Positions 1-11,955 of a stretch of DNA of 64,000 nt are shown piece after piece; within the stretch, counting starts at the first letter, position 1; every line of letters starts with the position of its first letter. A model generated the notes under the pieces. It ran no database searches, was not told where the DNA came from, and saw only the letters and a list, made by a program, of their open reading frames with translations. Made by a program: the position numbers and the translations under genes. The DNA is from Salminus brasiliensis. Its lineage: Eukaryota; Chordata; Actinopteri; Characiformes; Bryconidae. The stretch is from positions 94,828,158 through 94,892,157 of the forward strand of contig NC_132878.1 of NCBI RefSeq assembly GCF_030463535.1, read 5' to 3'.

Positions 1-480
1 CAGTGACTAGATAGTGCTCCAGTGTAGGGAACAGTGACTAATGGGTCATTGCTTTCCCTATAATAGTGTTCTATACTGCACTCCAATGTAGGGAATAGAG
101 ATTAGGGGACCATTTTTGTTCTTTATTATAGGGCACATAGTGCTCCAGTGTAGGGACTAGTGATTAGGGGCCCACTCCTGTTCCCTACAACACTGAGAAG
201 TGGTCTATTAGTGATTAGGGGACCATTTTGTTGCTTATACTAGTGTAAATAGTGCTCTTAAGTGCTCTTATAACTAAAGTAGTGATCAGGGAACCACGTT
301 TAACAGTGATTAGGGGACCATTTCTGTTCCCTATAATAGCGTACATAGTGCTCTTATATCCAAATGAGTGATTAGGGGACCACTTTGTCCCCTATAACAG
401 TGATTGGAGGACCATTTCTGTCCCCTTTGTGGTGTACATTGTTCTCTAGTGAACAGAAAAGTGATAAGGGGACCATTGTA
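1..480. repeat. Degenerate left margin of the 29-bp minisatellite
   Basis: Diverged copies containing GTGCTCCAGTGTAGGGAA separated by GTGATTAGGGGACCATTTCTG and CCCTATAATAGTG. The unit here is longer (roughly 60-80 bp) than in the core. The array probably continues left of the window. Confidence 0.75.
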
Positions 481-1243
481 CTCTGCAGTGGGTTGCATAA
501 AGCATCACCATAATATGTTATGGTAAGTATAAACACTGAACACTGTGTCTAACAGTAAATGTTACTGAGAGTCTGGGCTCTGTACAGAGTTTTTGCACCT
601 CCTGTGCAGAGCTGGAGGACCCTACAGTGTGTAGAAGCTCTGAAGCACAAACACCTGCTACAGTGGCTAAATGCTAAAGAGCAGCATTTCCTTCATGTTT
701 CTGTGCCAGTATAACTCATGGCTGGCTTACAGGAGCTGGTAGGTCCACACACACATACACACACAGCAAGGCCTGCACCTGTCAGGTCCCTGATAAGGCT
801 AGAAGAAAAGACTGAGCATTCATCACTGCGCAGACGGAGCTATAGACTTCTCAGAAAGAGAGTCCCACAGTGAAAAGAATAGGGGGGCTGCATATGACAG
901 ACTGTAAACGAGGTGTAAACAAGGCCCTCCTCACACACTCCTGTCTCCATTCGTCATGACGACAGGATTTCGGTCCTGGAAGCCTCTGTTCACACTAGGG
1001 GACAATAGCCACAGGCGAATAATCTCCAAACCAGGCCGCTTCGTCCAGCTCCTCTCGGCCAGCCTGCCAAATGCTCCCTTCAGCGCTGAAAGGAAAGGAT
1101 ACGTGCAGCAAAACAAGACGTTCTCTTCTTCCCTGTTTTACTATAATGTGAAATAAATGACTGGCTATGACGTTTACTTGAACGCTGCACGCCTCCGTCC
1201 CACTCTGGAAGCAAGAAGAACCCAGAAACTCTCCCCCAAGCCT
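481..1243. other. Non-coding stretch, nothing recognised
   Basis: No splice-supported coding exon, RNA gene or clear repeat seen. A short CA-rich run lies near 748-768. The small open frames here show no family features. Confidence 0.5.
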
Positions 1244-1490
1244 TTATGTCCTTTTCTCTGCTCGATATTCACCATTAGTGTTGGACACAGGGAGGATTTG
1301 GCCTTCACCTTTAACCCATCCGTGCAGTGAACACACACAGTAACAGTGAGCACACATGCCCAGAGCTGTGGGCAGCCATCGCTGCAGCGCCCAGGGAGAA
1401 AGGAGGGTAAGGGGCTCAACAGTGGCAGCCTGCCGAGCTCGGGTATCAAACCCACCACCCCTAAACCACCACTGTCCACTGCTAAAGGTA
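1244..1490 (-). mobile_element. tRNA-type SINE copy (family 1), degenerate head
   Basis: On the minus strand a B-box-like GGGTTTGATACCC is followed by a body with GAGCCCCTTACCCTC, CTCCCTGGGCGCTGCAGC and GTGCTCACTGTTACTG, the same order as in the better copy at 8638-8935. Confidence 0.65.
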
Positions 1491-1499
1491 TATTTCCCT

Positions 1500-4400
1500 T
1501 CCCTAGAATAGTGAATATAGGGCTCCAGTTTAGGGAATAGTGAATATAGGGCTCCAGTGTAGGGAATAGTGAATATAGTGCTCCAGTGTAGGGAATAATG
1601 TATCAAGGTCCACTATCCATCCCTAGAATAGTAAATATAGTGCTCCAGTGTGGGGAATAGTGAGTGTAGTGCTCCAGTGTAGGGAATAGTGAGTGTAGTG
1701 CTCCAGTGTAGGGAATAGTGAATATAGGGCTCCAGTGTAGGGAATAGTGATTATAGTGCTCCAGTGTAGGGAATAGTGAGTGTAGTGCTCCAATGTAGGG
1801 AATAGTAAATATAGGGCTCCATTGTAGGGAATAGTGAATATAGCGGCCCAGTGTGGTGAATAGTGATTATAGTGCTCCAGTGTAGGGAATAGTGAAAATA
1901 GTGCTCTAGTGTAGGGAATAGTGAATATTGGGCTCCAGTGTAGGGAATAGTGAAAATAGTGCTCTAGTGTAGGGAATAGTGAATATTGGGCTCCAGTGTA
2001 GGGAATAATGAATCAAGGTCTACTATCCATCCCTAGAATAGTAAATATAGTGCTCCAGTGTGGGGAATGGTGAGTATAGTGCTCCAGTGTAGGGAATAGT
2101 GAGTGTAGTGCTCCAGTGTAGGGAATAGTGAATATAGGGCTCCAGTGTAGGGAATAGTGAATATAGTGCTCCAGTGTGGGGAATAGTGAGTGTAGTGCTC
2201 CAATGTAGGGAATAGTAAATATAGGGCTCCAGTGTAGGGAATGGTGAATATAGTGCCCCAGTGTGGGAAATAGTGAGTATAGTGCTCCAGTGTAGGGAAA
2301 AGTGATTATAGTGCTCCAGTGTAGGGAATGGTGAATACAGTGTTACAATGTAGGAAATAGTGAATATAGTGCTCCAGTGTAGGGAATAGAGAAAATAGTG
2401 CTCTAGTGTAGGGAATAGTGAATATTGGGCTCCAGTGTAGGGAATAATGAATCAAGGTCTACTATCCATCCCTAGAATAGTAAATATAGTGCTCCAGTGT
2501 GGGGAATAGTGAGTGTAGTGCTCCAGTGTAGGAAATAGTGATTATAGTGCTCCAGTGTAGGGAATAGTGAGTGTAGTGCTCCAATGTAGGGAATAGTGAA
2601 TATGGTGCCCCAGTGTGGGAAATAGTGAGTATAGTGCTCCAGTGTAGGGAATAGTGATTATAGTGCTCCAGTGTAGGGAATAGTGAATATAGGGCTCCAG
2701 TGTAGGGAATAGTGAGTGTAGTGCTCCAATGTAGGGAATAGTAAATATAGGGCTCCAGTGTAGGGAACAGTAAATATAGTGCCCCAGTGTGGGAAATAGT
2801 GAATATAGTGCTCCAGTGTAGGGAATGGTGAATACAGTGTTACAATGTAGGAAATAGTGAATATAGTGCTCCAGTGTAGGGAATAGAGAAAATAGTGCTC
2901 TAGTGTAGGGAATAGTGAATATTGGGCTCCAGTGTAGGGAATAATGAATCAAGGTCTACTATCCATCCCTAGAATAGTAAATATAGTGCTCCAGTGTGGG
3001 GAATAGTGAGTGTAGTGCTCCAGTGTAGGAAATAGTGATTATAGTGCTCCAGTGTAGGGAATAGTGAGTGTAGTGCTCCAATGTAGGGAATAGTGAATAT
3101 GGTGCCCCAGTGTGGGAAATAGTGAGTATAGTGCTCCAGTGTAGGGAATAGTGATTATAGTGCTCCAGTGTAGGGAATAGTGAATATAGGGCTCCAGTGT
3201 AGGGAATAGTGAGTGTAGTGCTCCAATGTAGGGAATAGTAAATATAGGGCTCCAGTGTAGGGAACAGTAAATATAGTGCCCCAGTGTGGGAAATAGTGAA
3301 TATAGTGCTCCAGTGTAGGGAATAGTGAATATAGGGCTCCAGTGTAGGGAATAGTGAATATTGGGCTCCAGTGTAGGGAATAATGAATCAAGGTCTACTA
3401 TCCATCCCTAGAATAGTAAATATAGTGCTCCAGTGTGGGGAATAGTGAGTATAGTGCTCCAGTGTAGGGAATAGTGAATATAGGGCTCCAGTGTAGGGAA
3501 TAGTGAATATAGTGACCTAGTGTGGGGAATAGTGAGTATAGCGCTCCAGTGTACGGAATGGTGAGTATAGTGCTCCAGTGTATGGAAATGGTGAGTATAG
3601 CGCTCCAGTGTAGGGAATGGTGAGTATAGTGCTCCAGTGTAGGGAATAGTGAATATAGTGACATAGTGTGGGAAATAGTGAGTATAGCGCTCCAGTGTAC
3701 GGAATGGTGAGTATAGCGCTCCAGTGTATGGAAATGGTGAGTATAGCGCTCCAGTGTAGGGAATGGTGAGTATAGTGCTCCAGTGTAGGGAATAGTGAGT
3801 ATAGTGCTCCAGTGTAGGGAATGGTGAATATAGTGCTGCAGTGTAGGGAATAGTGAGTATAGTGCTCCAGTGTAGGGAATAGTGAGTGTAGTGCTCCAGT
3901 GTAGGGAATAGTGAGTATAGTGCTCCAGTGTAGGGAATAGTGAATACAGTGCTGCAGTGTAGGGAATGGTGAATACAGTGCTCCAGTGTAGGGAATAGTG
4001 AGTATAGTGCTCCAGTGTAGGGAATGGTGAGTATAGTGCTCCAGTGTAGGGAATGGTGAATATAGTGCCGCAGTGTAAGGAATAGTTGAGTATAGTGCCC
4101 CAGTGTAGGGAATAGTGAGTATAGTGCTCCAGTGTAGTGAATAGTGATTAATGGGCTCCAGTGTAGGGAACAGTGAATATAGGGCTCCAGTGTAGTGAAT
4201 AGTGATTATAGGGCTCCAGTGTAGGGAATAGTGAATATAGGGCTCCAGTGTAGGGAATAGTGAATATAGTGCTCCAGTGTAGGGAATAATGAATCAAGGT
4301 CCACTATCCATCCCTAGAATAGTAAATATAGTGCTCCAGTGTGGGGAATAGTGAGTATAGTGCTCCAGTGTAGGGAATAGGGAAAATAGTGCTCTAGTGT

Positions 4401-4800
4401 AGGGAATAGTGAATATTGGGCTCCAGTGTAGGGAATAGTGAATATAGTGCTCCAGTGTAGGGAATGGTGAATATAGGGCTCCAGTGTAGGGAATAGTGAA
4501 TATAGTGCTCCAGTGTAGGGAATAATGAATATTGGGCTCCAGTGTAGGGAATAGTGAATATAGTGCTCCAGTGTAGGGAATAGTGAATATAGGGCTCCAG
4601 TGTAGGGAATAGTGAATATAGTGCTCCAGTGTAGGGAATAATAAATATTGGGCTCCAGTGTAGGGAATAGTGAATATAGTGCTCCAGTGTAGTGAATGGT
4701 GATTATAGGGCTCCAGTGTAGGGAATAGTGAATATAGGACTCCAGTGTAGGGAATAGTGAATATAGGACTCCAGTGTAGGGAATAGTGAATACAGTGTTA
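1500..4800. repeat. 29-bp minisatellite, core array
   Basis: More than 100 tandem copies of a 29-bp unit of the form GTGCTCCAGTGTAGGGAATA followed by GTGAATATA. Common variants alternate (ATAGTGCTCC, ATAGGGCTCC, ATAGTGCCCC). A marker variant with AATCAAGGTCTACTATCC starts at about 1601, 2011, 2450, 2947, 3386 and 4292, giving a higher-order period of about 410-500 bp, doubled in the last step. Open frames with HYSLHWSPIFTIPYTGAL motifs come from this repeat and are not genes. Confidence 0.95.
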
Positions 4801-4935
4801 CAGTGTAGGGAATAGTGAATAAAGAGTCATTGCTGTTTCCTATTGTAGTGTTCTGGTCCTTATAACAGTGCATATTGTGCTCCAACATAGAAAACAACAG
4901 TAAGGGGGTTACTTCTGTTCCTTTGGATTAAGAAG
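4801..4935. repeat. Degenerate right margin of the minisatellite
   Basis: Returns to the long-unit style of the left margin: GTCATTGCTGTTTCCTATTG, TTATAACAGTGCATATTGTG, CTCCAACATAG. Confidence 0.65.
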
Positions 4936-5282
4936 GTGAGCGGTACCAGATGCTGTTAAACTGTAAAGTCGACTATTAATGTTTGTGTTTTAAGGGTGTA
5001 AGGGAAATTGGGAAATTGGGATATTGTACTGTGTTACCAGAGATACAAATATAACAATTAATATGGCTTTATTGACAGTGCATTTTTCATACAGACAGCA
5101 GATGAATGTGCTAAACAGAGATAAAACATTTAAATAGTTGATTAAATGAAAGTTAACAGCATCAATTAAAATGGAGACAATAACATTAATCAACTAAGAA
5201 AAGAAAGGTTAAATAGGAATGACAGAAATCAATTCTATTCTATTTTTTTAATAAGCTATTGTCACATGCTATATTAAGACAA

Positions 5283-5849
5283 CAAGATAATATTTTGAGG
5301 TAATTCAATCTATTAAGAGAACAAGATAATAAATCGTGCCACAAAATAATTTATTTGGCCACAGGATGATATATTGAGGCCACAAGATAATTTATTTAGC
5401 CACAGGATGATATGTTGAGGCCACAAGATGATATGTTGAGACCACAAGATGATGTATTGAGGCAACAAGTCATTTATTTGGCCACAGGATGATATGTTGA
5501 GGCTGTAGATAATATTATGAGATAATACAATCTATTAAGAGAACAAGATAATAAATTGAGGCCACAAAATAATTTATTTGGCCACGTTGACATATTAAGA
5601 CCACAAGGCAATATTAAAAACAACCACTATGTCACCCCGGGAGCGCTGTAACTACTGTAACGAATGCATGGACAAGTTGAACTAAACTTAATTATTATTT
5701 CACACCTGATTGAAGCTACTTTAGTGCCTGTGCTGACATGCAATCTTGTGGCATCAACATATCATCCTGTGGCCAAATACATTATTTTGTGGCATTGATT
5801 TATTATCTTGTACTCTTAATAGATTGAATCACCTCAAAATATCATCTTG
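5283..5849. mobile_element. Fold-back (palindromic) element
   Basis: Arm 5283-5389 (CAAGATAATATTTTGAGG ... GGCCACAAGAT) is matched in reverse complement by 5741-5849 over about 107 nt at roughly 90 percent identity by eye. Between them the GGCCACAGGATGATATGTTG module repeats tandemly and a partial third arm copy occurs at 5508-5585. Looks like a non-autonomous fold-back DNA element. Confidence 0.75.
5799..5804 (-). promoter_or_regulatory. Candidate polyadenylation signal for the chemokine receptor
   Basis: AATAAA on the minus strand, about 180 nt after the stop codon, inside the right arm of the fold-back element. Only position and hexamer support it. Confidence 0.3.
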
Positions 5850-5981
5850 ACACCTATCTGACACAGCATTTGTAATGATCTATGCAGGGTTTTGATTAGA
5901 TTAAATGAAAGCATACACATTTACACTGATCCCCTCTTTTAGAGTCCTCTGTACCTGCAGCCTGTAGGGTCAGGTGGCTGC

Positions 5982-6924
5982 TTACGAACAGCAGACAGAC
6001 CAACTTTCTCTGACGAGCCTGACTAAATGCCTCCTAAACTTCTCTCCCACAAACACGTAGAGGACTGGATTCAGGCAGCTGTGAGAGAACGCCACGGCCT
6101 CTGTGATCTGCAGAGTCAGCTGAATCCTCTCAGTGAACTTACAGGTTTCAGATATTACGCCCATTATTTGCAGGCCTCTGAGGAACGCTGCAATGTTATA
6201 CGGCGCCCAGCAGCAGAAGAAGACCACTATTACCAGGACAATGAGGCGCATGGCGTGTTTCTTGGACGAGCTAGACCTGTGGAGTCTTTGCAGGACCATC
6301 GAGTAGCAGAATCCCACAACGGTCAGGGGAATCAGCAGGCCTACAATGTTCATTTTGAAGATGCCAACAGCTCGATAGAAATCAGAGTTACTGGTCAGTG
6401 GATATGGACTGCAAAGCAAGTACGTTGTGCTCTTTGTGACCTTGATGTACAACAGCTCTGGGAAAGATGCCCCAACAGCTAAGATCCAGATAACCAGGCT
6501 GGCCACAATCCCGCAGGCCTTAGTCCGGACCCTTATGGCAAACACGGCATGGACCACGGCCAAGTACCTGTCGATGCTCATCAGCACGATGAAGAAGATG
6601 CCGCCATAGAACCCGACGAAGTGCATGCTGTAGACCAAGGCGCACATGGCACTGCCGAAAATCCAGTAGTGGTTAAAGTGGTGGGCCAGGAAGGGAAGAG
6701 ACAGGACCAGGAGCAGGTCAGCCAGAGCCAGGTTCAGAAGGCACACGTCGGCCATGGATTTGAGCCGAGTGCCCACCGCGATGACCCACACTACGAGTGC
6801 ATTTCCAATGAGGCCCACCATAAACAACAGGCAATAGAGTGATGGGAGGAACTGGTTCTTGTGGGCTTCAATTAAACAGAAATCCACGTCCTCATAATAA
6901 TAGTAGAAATCAGAGAAATCGAAG
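5982..6924 (-). CDS. Chemokine receptor, coding exon 2 (seven membrane segments)
   Basis: Open frame from the acceptor TTTTAG (6925-6930) to TAA at 5982. Carries the acidic Tyr-rich tail, all seven hydrophobic segments and a short cytoplasmic tail ending in a Cys-Cys-Ser, possibly palmitoylated. Length fits the family. Confidence 0.95.
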
Positions 6925-7057
6925 CTAAAACATAGAAAAATGACGCCATAAATCACAGTGTTACCTTCCCCCTTACCCCTTTCACATTACATCAGTGTTG
7001 AGCTTCTCACCTGGCCGTTTCCCAAGGAGTGCTGGTGGCGTTCACCATCGCTGCCAT
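5982..7057 (-). CDS. CC-type chemokine receptor, two coding exons
   Basis: Class A GPCR for chemokines, plasma membrane, expected on leukocytes. Joined coding parts are 7057-7011 and 6924-5982 (330 codons with stop; 329 residues). Exon 1 starts MAAMVNATSTPW and ends GCCAG|GTGAGA; the 86-bp intron ends TTTTAG, and the joint makes AS-FDFSDFYYYYEDVDFC. The N terminus has an N-glycosylation site (NAT) and a Tyr/Asp cluster typical of sulfated chemokine-binding tails. Seven membrane segments follow, with NLALADLLLVLSLPF (TM2), DRYLAVVHAVFAIRVRT (chemokine-receptor DRY box), CCWAPYNIAAF (TM6) and NPVLYVFVGEKFRRHL (TM7/helix 8). Cysteines sit in the N terminus, ECL1 (SAMC), ECL2 (YLLC) and ECL3 (ETC). 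An ATG at 6956 is inside the intron and is not the start; the ATG at 7048 has better context than 7057. The exact CCR subtype is not assigned. Confidence 0.93.
7011..7057 (-). CDS. Chemokine receptor, coding exon 1
   Basis: Fifteen codons plus two bases: MAAMVNATSTPWETA, then AG of a split Ser codon, donor GTGAGA at 7010. Supported by frame continuity with exon 2 and by the extracellular glycosylation motif; no protein match could be run. Confidence 0.78.
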
Positions 7058-8577
7058 CTGGAGACCCGCTACACGTCTACTGAGGACACAGAAGTGGTAA
7101 ATCTGCGGTCAGTCATCTGTACTGGGTAAACCACAGGAAGTGCATCACTCCTGTACTGCTCGATTTTGCTCCCTTCCGTCCAAACGGCAGCTCCAAAAAT
7201 GAGGGAAACCCAAGGCCGTACTGTCGAAAATTAATTGTTTGGTTTTCCAGAGCAAAACACGTCCAAAACATGTTAAAATCAGCATATAGTGTTTACTTCC
7301 TTAACATTTCACAGGTTTTGGGGCCGAAAACTTCACATCAACTCATGTCAGAAGCGACAGTTCTCTTACTCGAGGATGGGTTTAGGCTTTAGGCCTTTTA
7401 ATCTGAACCATCTCAAGAACCTTGTAACTCACCACCCTCAATCACTCCCCCGTCGTAAATGCCTGATTCAAAGGGTTTAACCAAAAAAAAAAAAATGCAT
7501 GGACACTTTTTACATAGTCCCTCCGTTTCCCATCCAGCATAATACGCTTAAAACACATGCCTGCATGACAAAATCCATCCAAAAATATTGGAAAATTGTA
7601 TTATTTATGTTATATTAGCATTATTATAATCATCAGTAGTTATTTAATAACTATATCGTTAAATTTGCAAAGTTTTACAGCTAGAAAATCTGTCAAAATG
7701 AGCATCAAGTGAGGTGCTGTCCTGCCCATGTCCCTTTGTCTTTCCCTACAGGGACTAAACAAGCTGTGTCAGGCCCCTCATTGCCACACACTTTCCTGAG
7801 GCAATCTCAGGACTCTGCCCACAGTGTCAAATAAGGACTTCCTCCTCATTGCTCACAATTCACGGGACTGGGGGGGGTTCTTAAGCCCAGTCCACAGACT
7901 GGTAGGTTCCATGAATTAGCCCTTTCGCAACCATGTTGTCCAGTGCGGTCCATGGTCTGCTCTAGGAAAACCGCCAAAATTGTGCCGTGCCTCGCCGTGC
8001 CTCGCCTCGCCTCTTAGTGTTTTGTTTTCCCTGTCCCGATCCTGTTTTTTCACCCAAGCTCGGCTCTTTTTTTTTCTCCTTGTCCCACTGCTGGTTTCCC
8101 CTACCCGGTTTAGTTCCTAGCACTCTGTCCCAAGCTCTGTATCCCATCTCATTTATCCTTGCAAGTGTGTCTGGTTCACTGCCACACCTAGCCAGCAATG
8201 AGTGCAGCTTAATGTAGCTGAATGCATTCATTAGAAGGGGTGTCCACAAACTTTTCGTTGCCGTTGAAAAATATGTTAATTGATTAATTAGTTGAATGAA
8301 TTAAAGTTGCCGAAATTATCAATAATCAATATCTGCACTGTGTATCTCCAGTCTAACCATTAGCAATGGTACATATTTCCCTCACCAAATTCTCCTGCAG
8401 GTGAACACGGTCAGGGCAGTGAAACACAGACAGTCAAAGCAAATAAAGTCCCGACTGAGCTCTTTACTCTAATCCACTGCCACAGGTGGGCTGTCTCGAG
8501 CAGCTGTCGATAGCCAGTAAGGTGGTCAAGCAGTCAGTCATGCTTGAAGCTAATTCTGAAAGGTGCAATGCAAGTAT
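7058..8577. other. Upstream flank of the chemokine receptor, no further gene seen
   Basis: Receptor 5' UTR and promoter would lie in the first part on the minus strand, but no clear TATA/Inr set was found. Near 8180-8262 a fragment of the MITE end appears (GGGGTGTCCACAAACTTTTC), with a second internal scrap near 7740-7780. Confidence 0.4.
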
Positions 8578-9062
8578 AGTATATAAGATGGATCAGCCAT
8601 AACATAACATCACCACCACCTGCCTAATATTAAAACATTATATTATTAATATTATTATTATTATTATTATATTAAAACAACCACACTGACATTTGTGACG
8701 GACACAGATGGAATTTGGCTTCCGCATTGATCCCATCCGAGCAGTGAAACACATACAGTGGACAGTGAGCATATATGCCCATATATGGGCAGCCACTGCT
8801 GCGACGCCCAGGGAGCAGAGAGGGTGAAGGGCCTTGCTCAAGGGCCCAACAGTACTAATGCTGGTTATCGAACCCACAACCCTAGTATTAATAGCCCGGC
8901 GCTCTAACCGCTGAGCCATTCACCACTGCCCCCAGAACTGGCTAATATAAAGTAGATCAACTATGATACTACTTTATGGAAAATAATTTCCATTATTATA
9001 TAAAGTGGATCGACTTAATATATTAGGCAGGGGGTACTAATGTTATGGCTGACCAGTGTATA
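8578..9062. mobile_element. Inverted-repeat DNA transposon split by a SINE
   Basis: Left end ATGGATCAGCCATAACAT ... CCTGCCTAATAT is the reverse complement of the right end ATATTAGGCAGG ... TAATGTTATGGCTGACCAG. The body is mostly replaced by the SINE at 8638-8935. A related right end occurs near 56470-56497. Confidence 0.7.
8638..8935 (-). mobile_element. tRNA-derived SINE, best copy of family 1
   Basis: Minus strand head has an A box (GGCTCAGCGGTTAGAGC) and B box (GGGTTCGATAACC), then the body with CCTTGAGCAAGGCCCTTCAC and CTCCCTGGGCGTCGCAGC, ending in an ATA-rich tail (8640-8672). Typical Pol III SINE layout. Confidence 0.82.
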
Positions 9063-9219
9063 TCTGAATAACTTTGTATTTCTGCTGAAGTCATTTTTTG
9101 AGGAAGTTCCTTTTACTTGAGTCATCATTTTACAGAGTATCAACGCTCTCACACGAGGACGGCTTTAGGCTTCTCTACACACCTCTGGAGAGTGAGTCAA
9201 AGCTGTAGTTCAGCCAAAT

Positions 9220-9251
<32 letters not shown>

Positions 9252-9874
9252 CCTGGAGTATTCCTACAGTGCTGAAGTGAAATCAGTGACATCGCTGGTG
9301 CAGCTTTACCTTCTGAGGCTTCTCCCTGTAGACTGCTGTAGGATCTGCTGGGGTGTAGACGGTACTGTAGACGGTTCTGCAGTTCTCACTTGGAGCAGAC
9401 ACAAACCAGTAGAAGTAACACATCTCACACACACACACACACACACACTCCTCCTACAAACCAGCAGAAATCTCCACTTCTCTTTTTTGAGGTTTAGCTG
9501 AACTGATCAGATCGAGCTGATTGCTGAAGTAGTGCAGCGATGCTGACTGTAGAAAAGGAAATGCAGCAATGGTAGAGCTGAAGGTGGTGCCAACCTGCCC
9601 TAGACAACAGGAAAATCTAAATCTAAATCTTAATCTATTATAATTATCTTTGAAATGCATTTAGTAAACCCCTGGGAACATGTAGCATAAAGGGGCTGAA
9701 ATTAGTATTTATAATATATTACATTTTGCCAGTGCATTCATGTTTTTAAAAAATCATGTGGACGCAGGAAAGGCTTTCTTTGAAGACTCTTCCATGAAGG
9801 TCATATTTGTGCAGGTGTTGCTGCACAGTAGAATAGTGCACCGCCACTCCAGAGACTGCTCAATCTCCCTGCAA
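9063..9874. other. Non-coding stretch with simple repeats
   Basis: Holds a CAT run (about 9219-9248) and a CA run (about 9426-9449). No coding or RNA feature recognised. Confidence 0.5.
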
Positions 9875-11100
9875 ATGTAATCTAATTTATTTGTATAGCT
9901 TTTTACAGCTGGTGTCGTCACAAAGCAGCTTTACACAATCAGTAATTAGTAAAAGACATGAAAATAACAACATAAGAAGACATGAAAAACCTAAGACCCC
10001 CAGTAAGCAGCCAAAGACCACCGTGGCAAGGAGAACCTCCCTCAGAGCTGGAGGAAGAAACCTTGGGAGGAACCAAGACTCACAAGGGGGACCCATCCTC
10101 CTCTGATCAGAACTATTTATTAATTATTGATAAAAGTAACCAAACCATCTGAAAACTGATCAACTGGTCTGATCATATTCATAATATAATAATCATGGTG
10201 TAGTAGAACTTAATACAGTCATGGCAGTGATGGTCAGAGTAATGATAGTTAATAGTGGTGATATTAATAGTGACAGATAGTTACAGAGTCCATTTACGTT
10301 TTAACATGGTCATTAGGCAGGTAGCAGTAGTACGAGGGTGTGTCGCTGGTCTAGTATAGGTGGTGATAGTGGGGAGGCCTGCTGGTAGGTGGCAGTTGGT
10401 CTGACGCAGGTAGAGGGGACCCCAGCGGGCAGTCTTCCAGCTGGTCGGGCTGGGTGACCATTTACTGGGAGAAGGTAAAGAGACAGAGTTAGTTCTGAGA
10501 GGATTTTCAGTATCAGAGTGTGTCTTCCGACTCCGGCAGGTCTGACTATAACAGCCTAAGTAAAAGGAGAGAGCCAGAAGGTAACACAGACACGGGAGCT
10601 CCCTGAAACACTAGCGTCCATCTGCTCCACCATCCCCAAACCTGAGTGATTGTGTACAAGCAGCAAGACGACAGCTCCAGCATCTCAATGTACTACAATT
10701 CCCTGTGTCCGCGAACCCCTAGACCTGCAATCTTTATCTAAGAGAAAACATTAATTACCAAAAGCTAAACTAAACAGATGAGTTTTCAGCTTGGATTTAA
10801 AGATTGAAACAGAGTCCTGAACATTATCTGTAAAGTTATTCCAGAGTTGGGGGGCTTTATAAGAACCCCTGCTGAGGGTTTCTGAATTTTGGGAACGAGT
10901 AAGAAGCAGCTTCCTGAGATCTAAGTAGTCTTGATGGTTCGTAATAATTAATAAGATCTGGCAGGTACTCAGGAGCGAGGCCATGTGCGGCTTTATATGT
11001 AAATCGAAAAATTTTGAAGTCAGTACAGAATATAACTGGGAGCCAAAGAAGTGCTGATAGAACAGGTAGCATAGCTGACTCTGTGCTCTGACCCCAGCTT
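9875..11100 (-). mobile_element. LINE remnant: reverse-transcriptase C terminus and 3' UTR
   Basis: Minus-strand reading frames near 11075-10751 hold the LINE C-terminal block in order: LLWLPV, FKIFRFTYKAAHGLAPEYL, PSRLLRSQEA, then APQLWNNF and FKSKLKTHLFSLAF, with a frameshift between. The 3' end (forward 9875-9950) reads GTAAAGCTGCTTTGTGACGA ... CTATACAAATAAATTAG on the minus strand, a common fish LINE terminus. Inactive, 5'-truncated. Confidence 0.75.
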
Positions 11101-11304
11101 TAACAACAACAACAACAATAATAATAATAATAATATGATCAATACAGCAAAATGTGCTTGTCAAAATTAATATACAGTAAATGCACAAGCAAAACACAGT
11201 GCTTCTTTTATTTATTTTTCATTTTTTGCATAATTAACTCATTTTAATATAAGATAAACAGCACGTGTAAACGTAAGCTGCAGCTTTTACCACTTTATTT
11301 ACCT

Positions 11305-11955
11305 AACTTAAACCTAATCCTAAAACAAAACCTTAACCTCAACCTTAAACCTAACCCTAACCTCAACCTTAAACCTAACCCTAAATCTAACCCTAAATCT
11401 AACCTTAACCTCAACCTTAAACCTAACCCTAAATCTAACCCTAAATCTAACCTTAACCTCAACCTTAAACCTAACCCTAAATCTAACCTTAACCTCAACC
11501 TTAAACCTAACCCTAAATCTAACCCTAACCTCAACCTTAAACCTAACCCTAAATCTAACCTTAACCTCAACCTTAAACCTTACCCTAAATCTAACCCTAA
11601 CCTCAACCTTAAACCTAACCCTAAATCTAACCCTAACCTCAACCTTAAACCTAACCCTAAATCTAACCCTAAATCTAACCTTAACCTCAACCTTAAACCT
11701 AACCCTAAATCTAACCTTAACCTCAACCTTAAACCTAACCCTAAATCTAACCCTAACCTCAACCTTAAACCTAACCCTAAATCTAACCCTAACCTCAACC
11801 TTAAACCTAACCCTAAATCTAACCCTAAATCTAACCTTAACCTCAACCTTAAACCTAACCCTAAATCTAACCCTAACCTCAACCTTAAACCTAACCCTAA
11901 ATCTAACCTTAACCTCAACCTTAAACCTAACCCTAAACCTAACCCTAAATCTAAG
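11305..11955. repeat. Telomere-like hexamer array
   Basis: About 650 bp of CCCTAA-related hexamers (CCTAAC, CCTAAA, TCTAAC, CTTAAC, CTCAAC, CTTAAA) arranged in recurring 30-42-bp blocks such as CTTAACCTCAACCTTAAACC. At its right edge the orientation flips to AGGTTAGGGTTGGGG (11959-11975). LRLDLGLGL open frames are by-products. Confidence 0.9.

Noticed and set aside
2542..4897. Minus-strand frames with repeated HYSLHWSPIFTIPYTGAL peptides
   Set aside because: A 29-bp repeat read in any open frame gives a 29-residue protein repeat; no start context, no composition of a real protein, and many frames are equally open.
6027..6842. Plus-strand frames of up to 151 residues opposite the chemokine receptor
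   Set aside because: Antisense shadows of a strongly supported GPCR exon.
10751..11197. Host gene with reverse-transcriptase-like C terminus
   Set aside because: Frameshifted, 5'-truncated and joined to a typical LINE 3' end.
11295..11918. Leu/Arg/Gly/Asp repeat proteins on the minus strand
   Set aside because: Direct translation of the telomere-like hexamer array.
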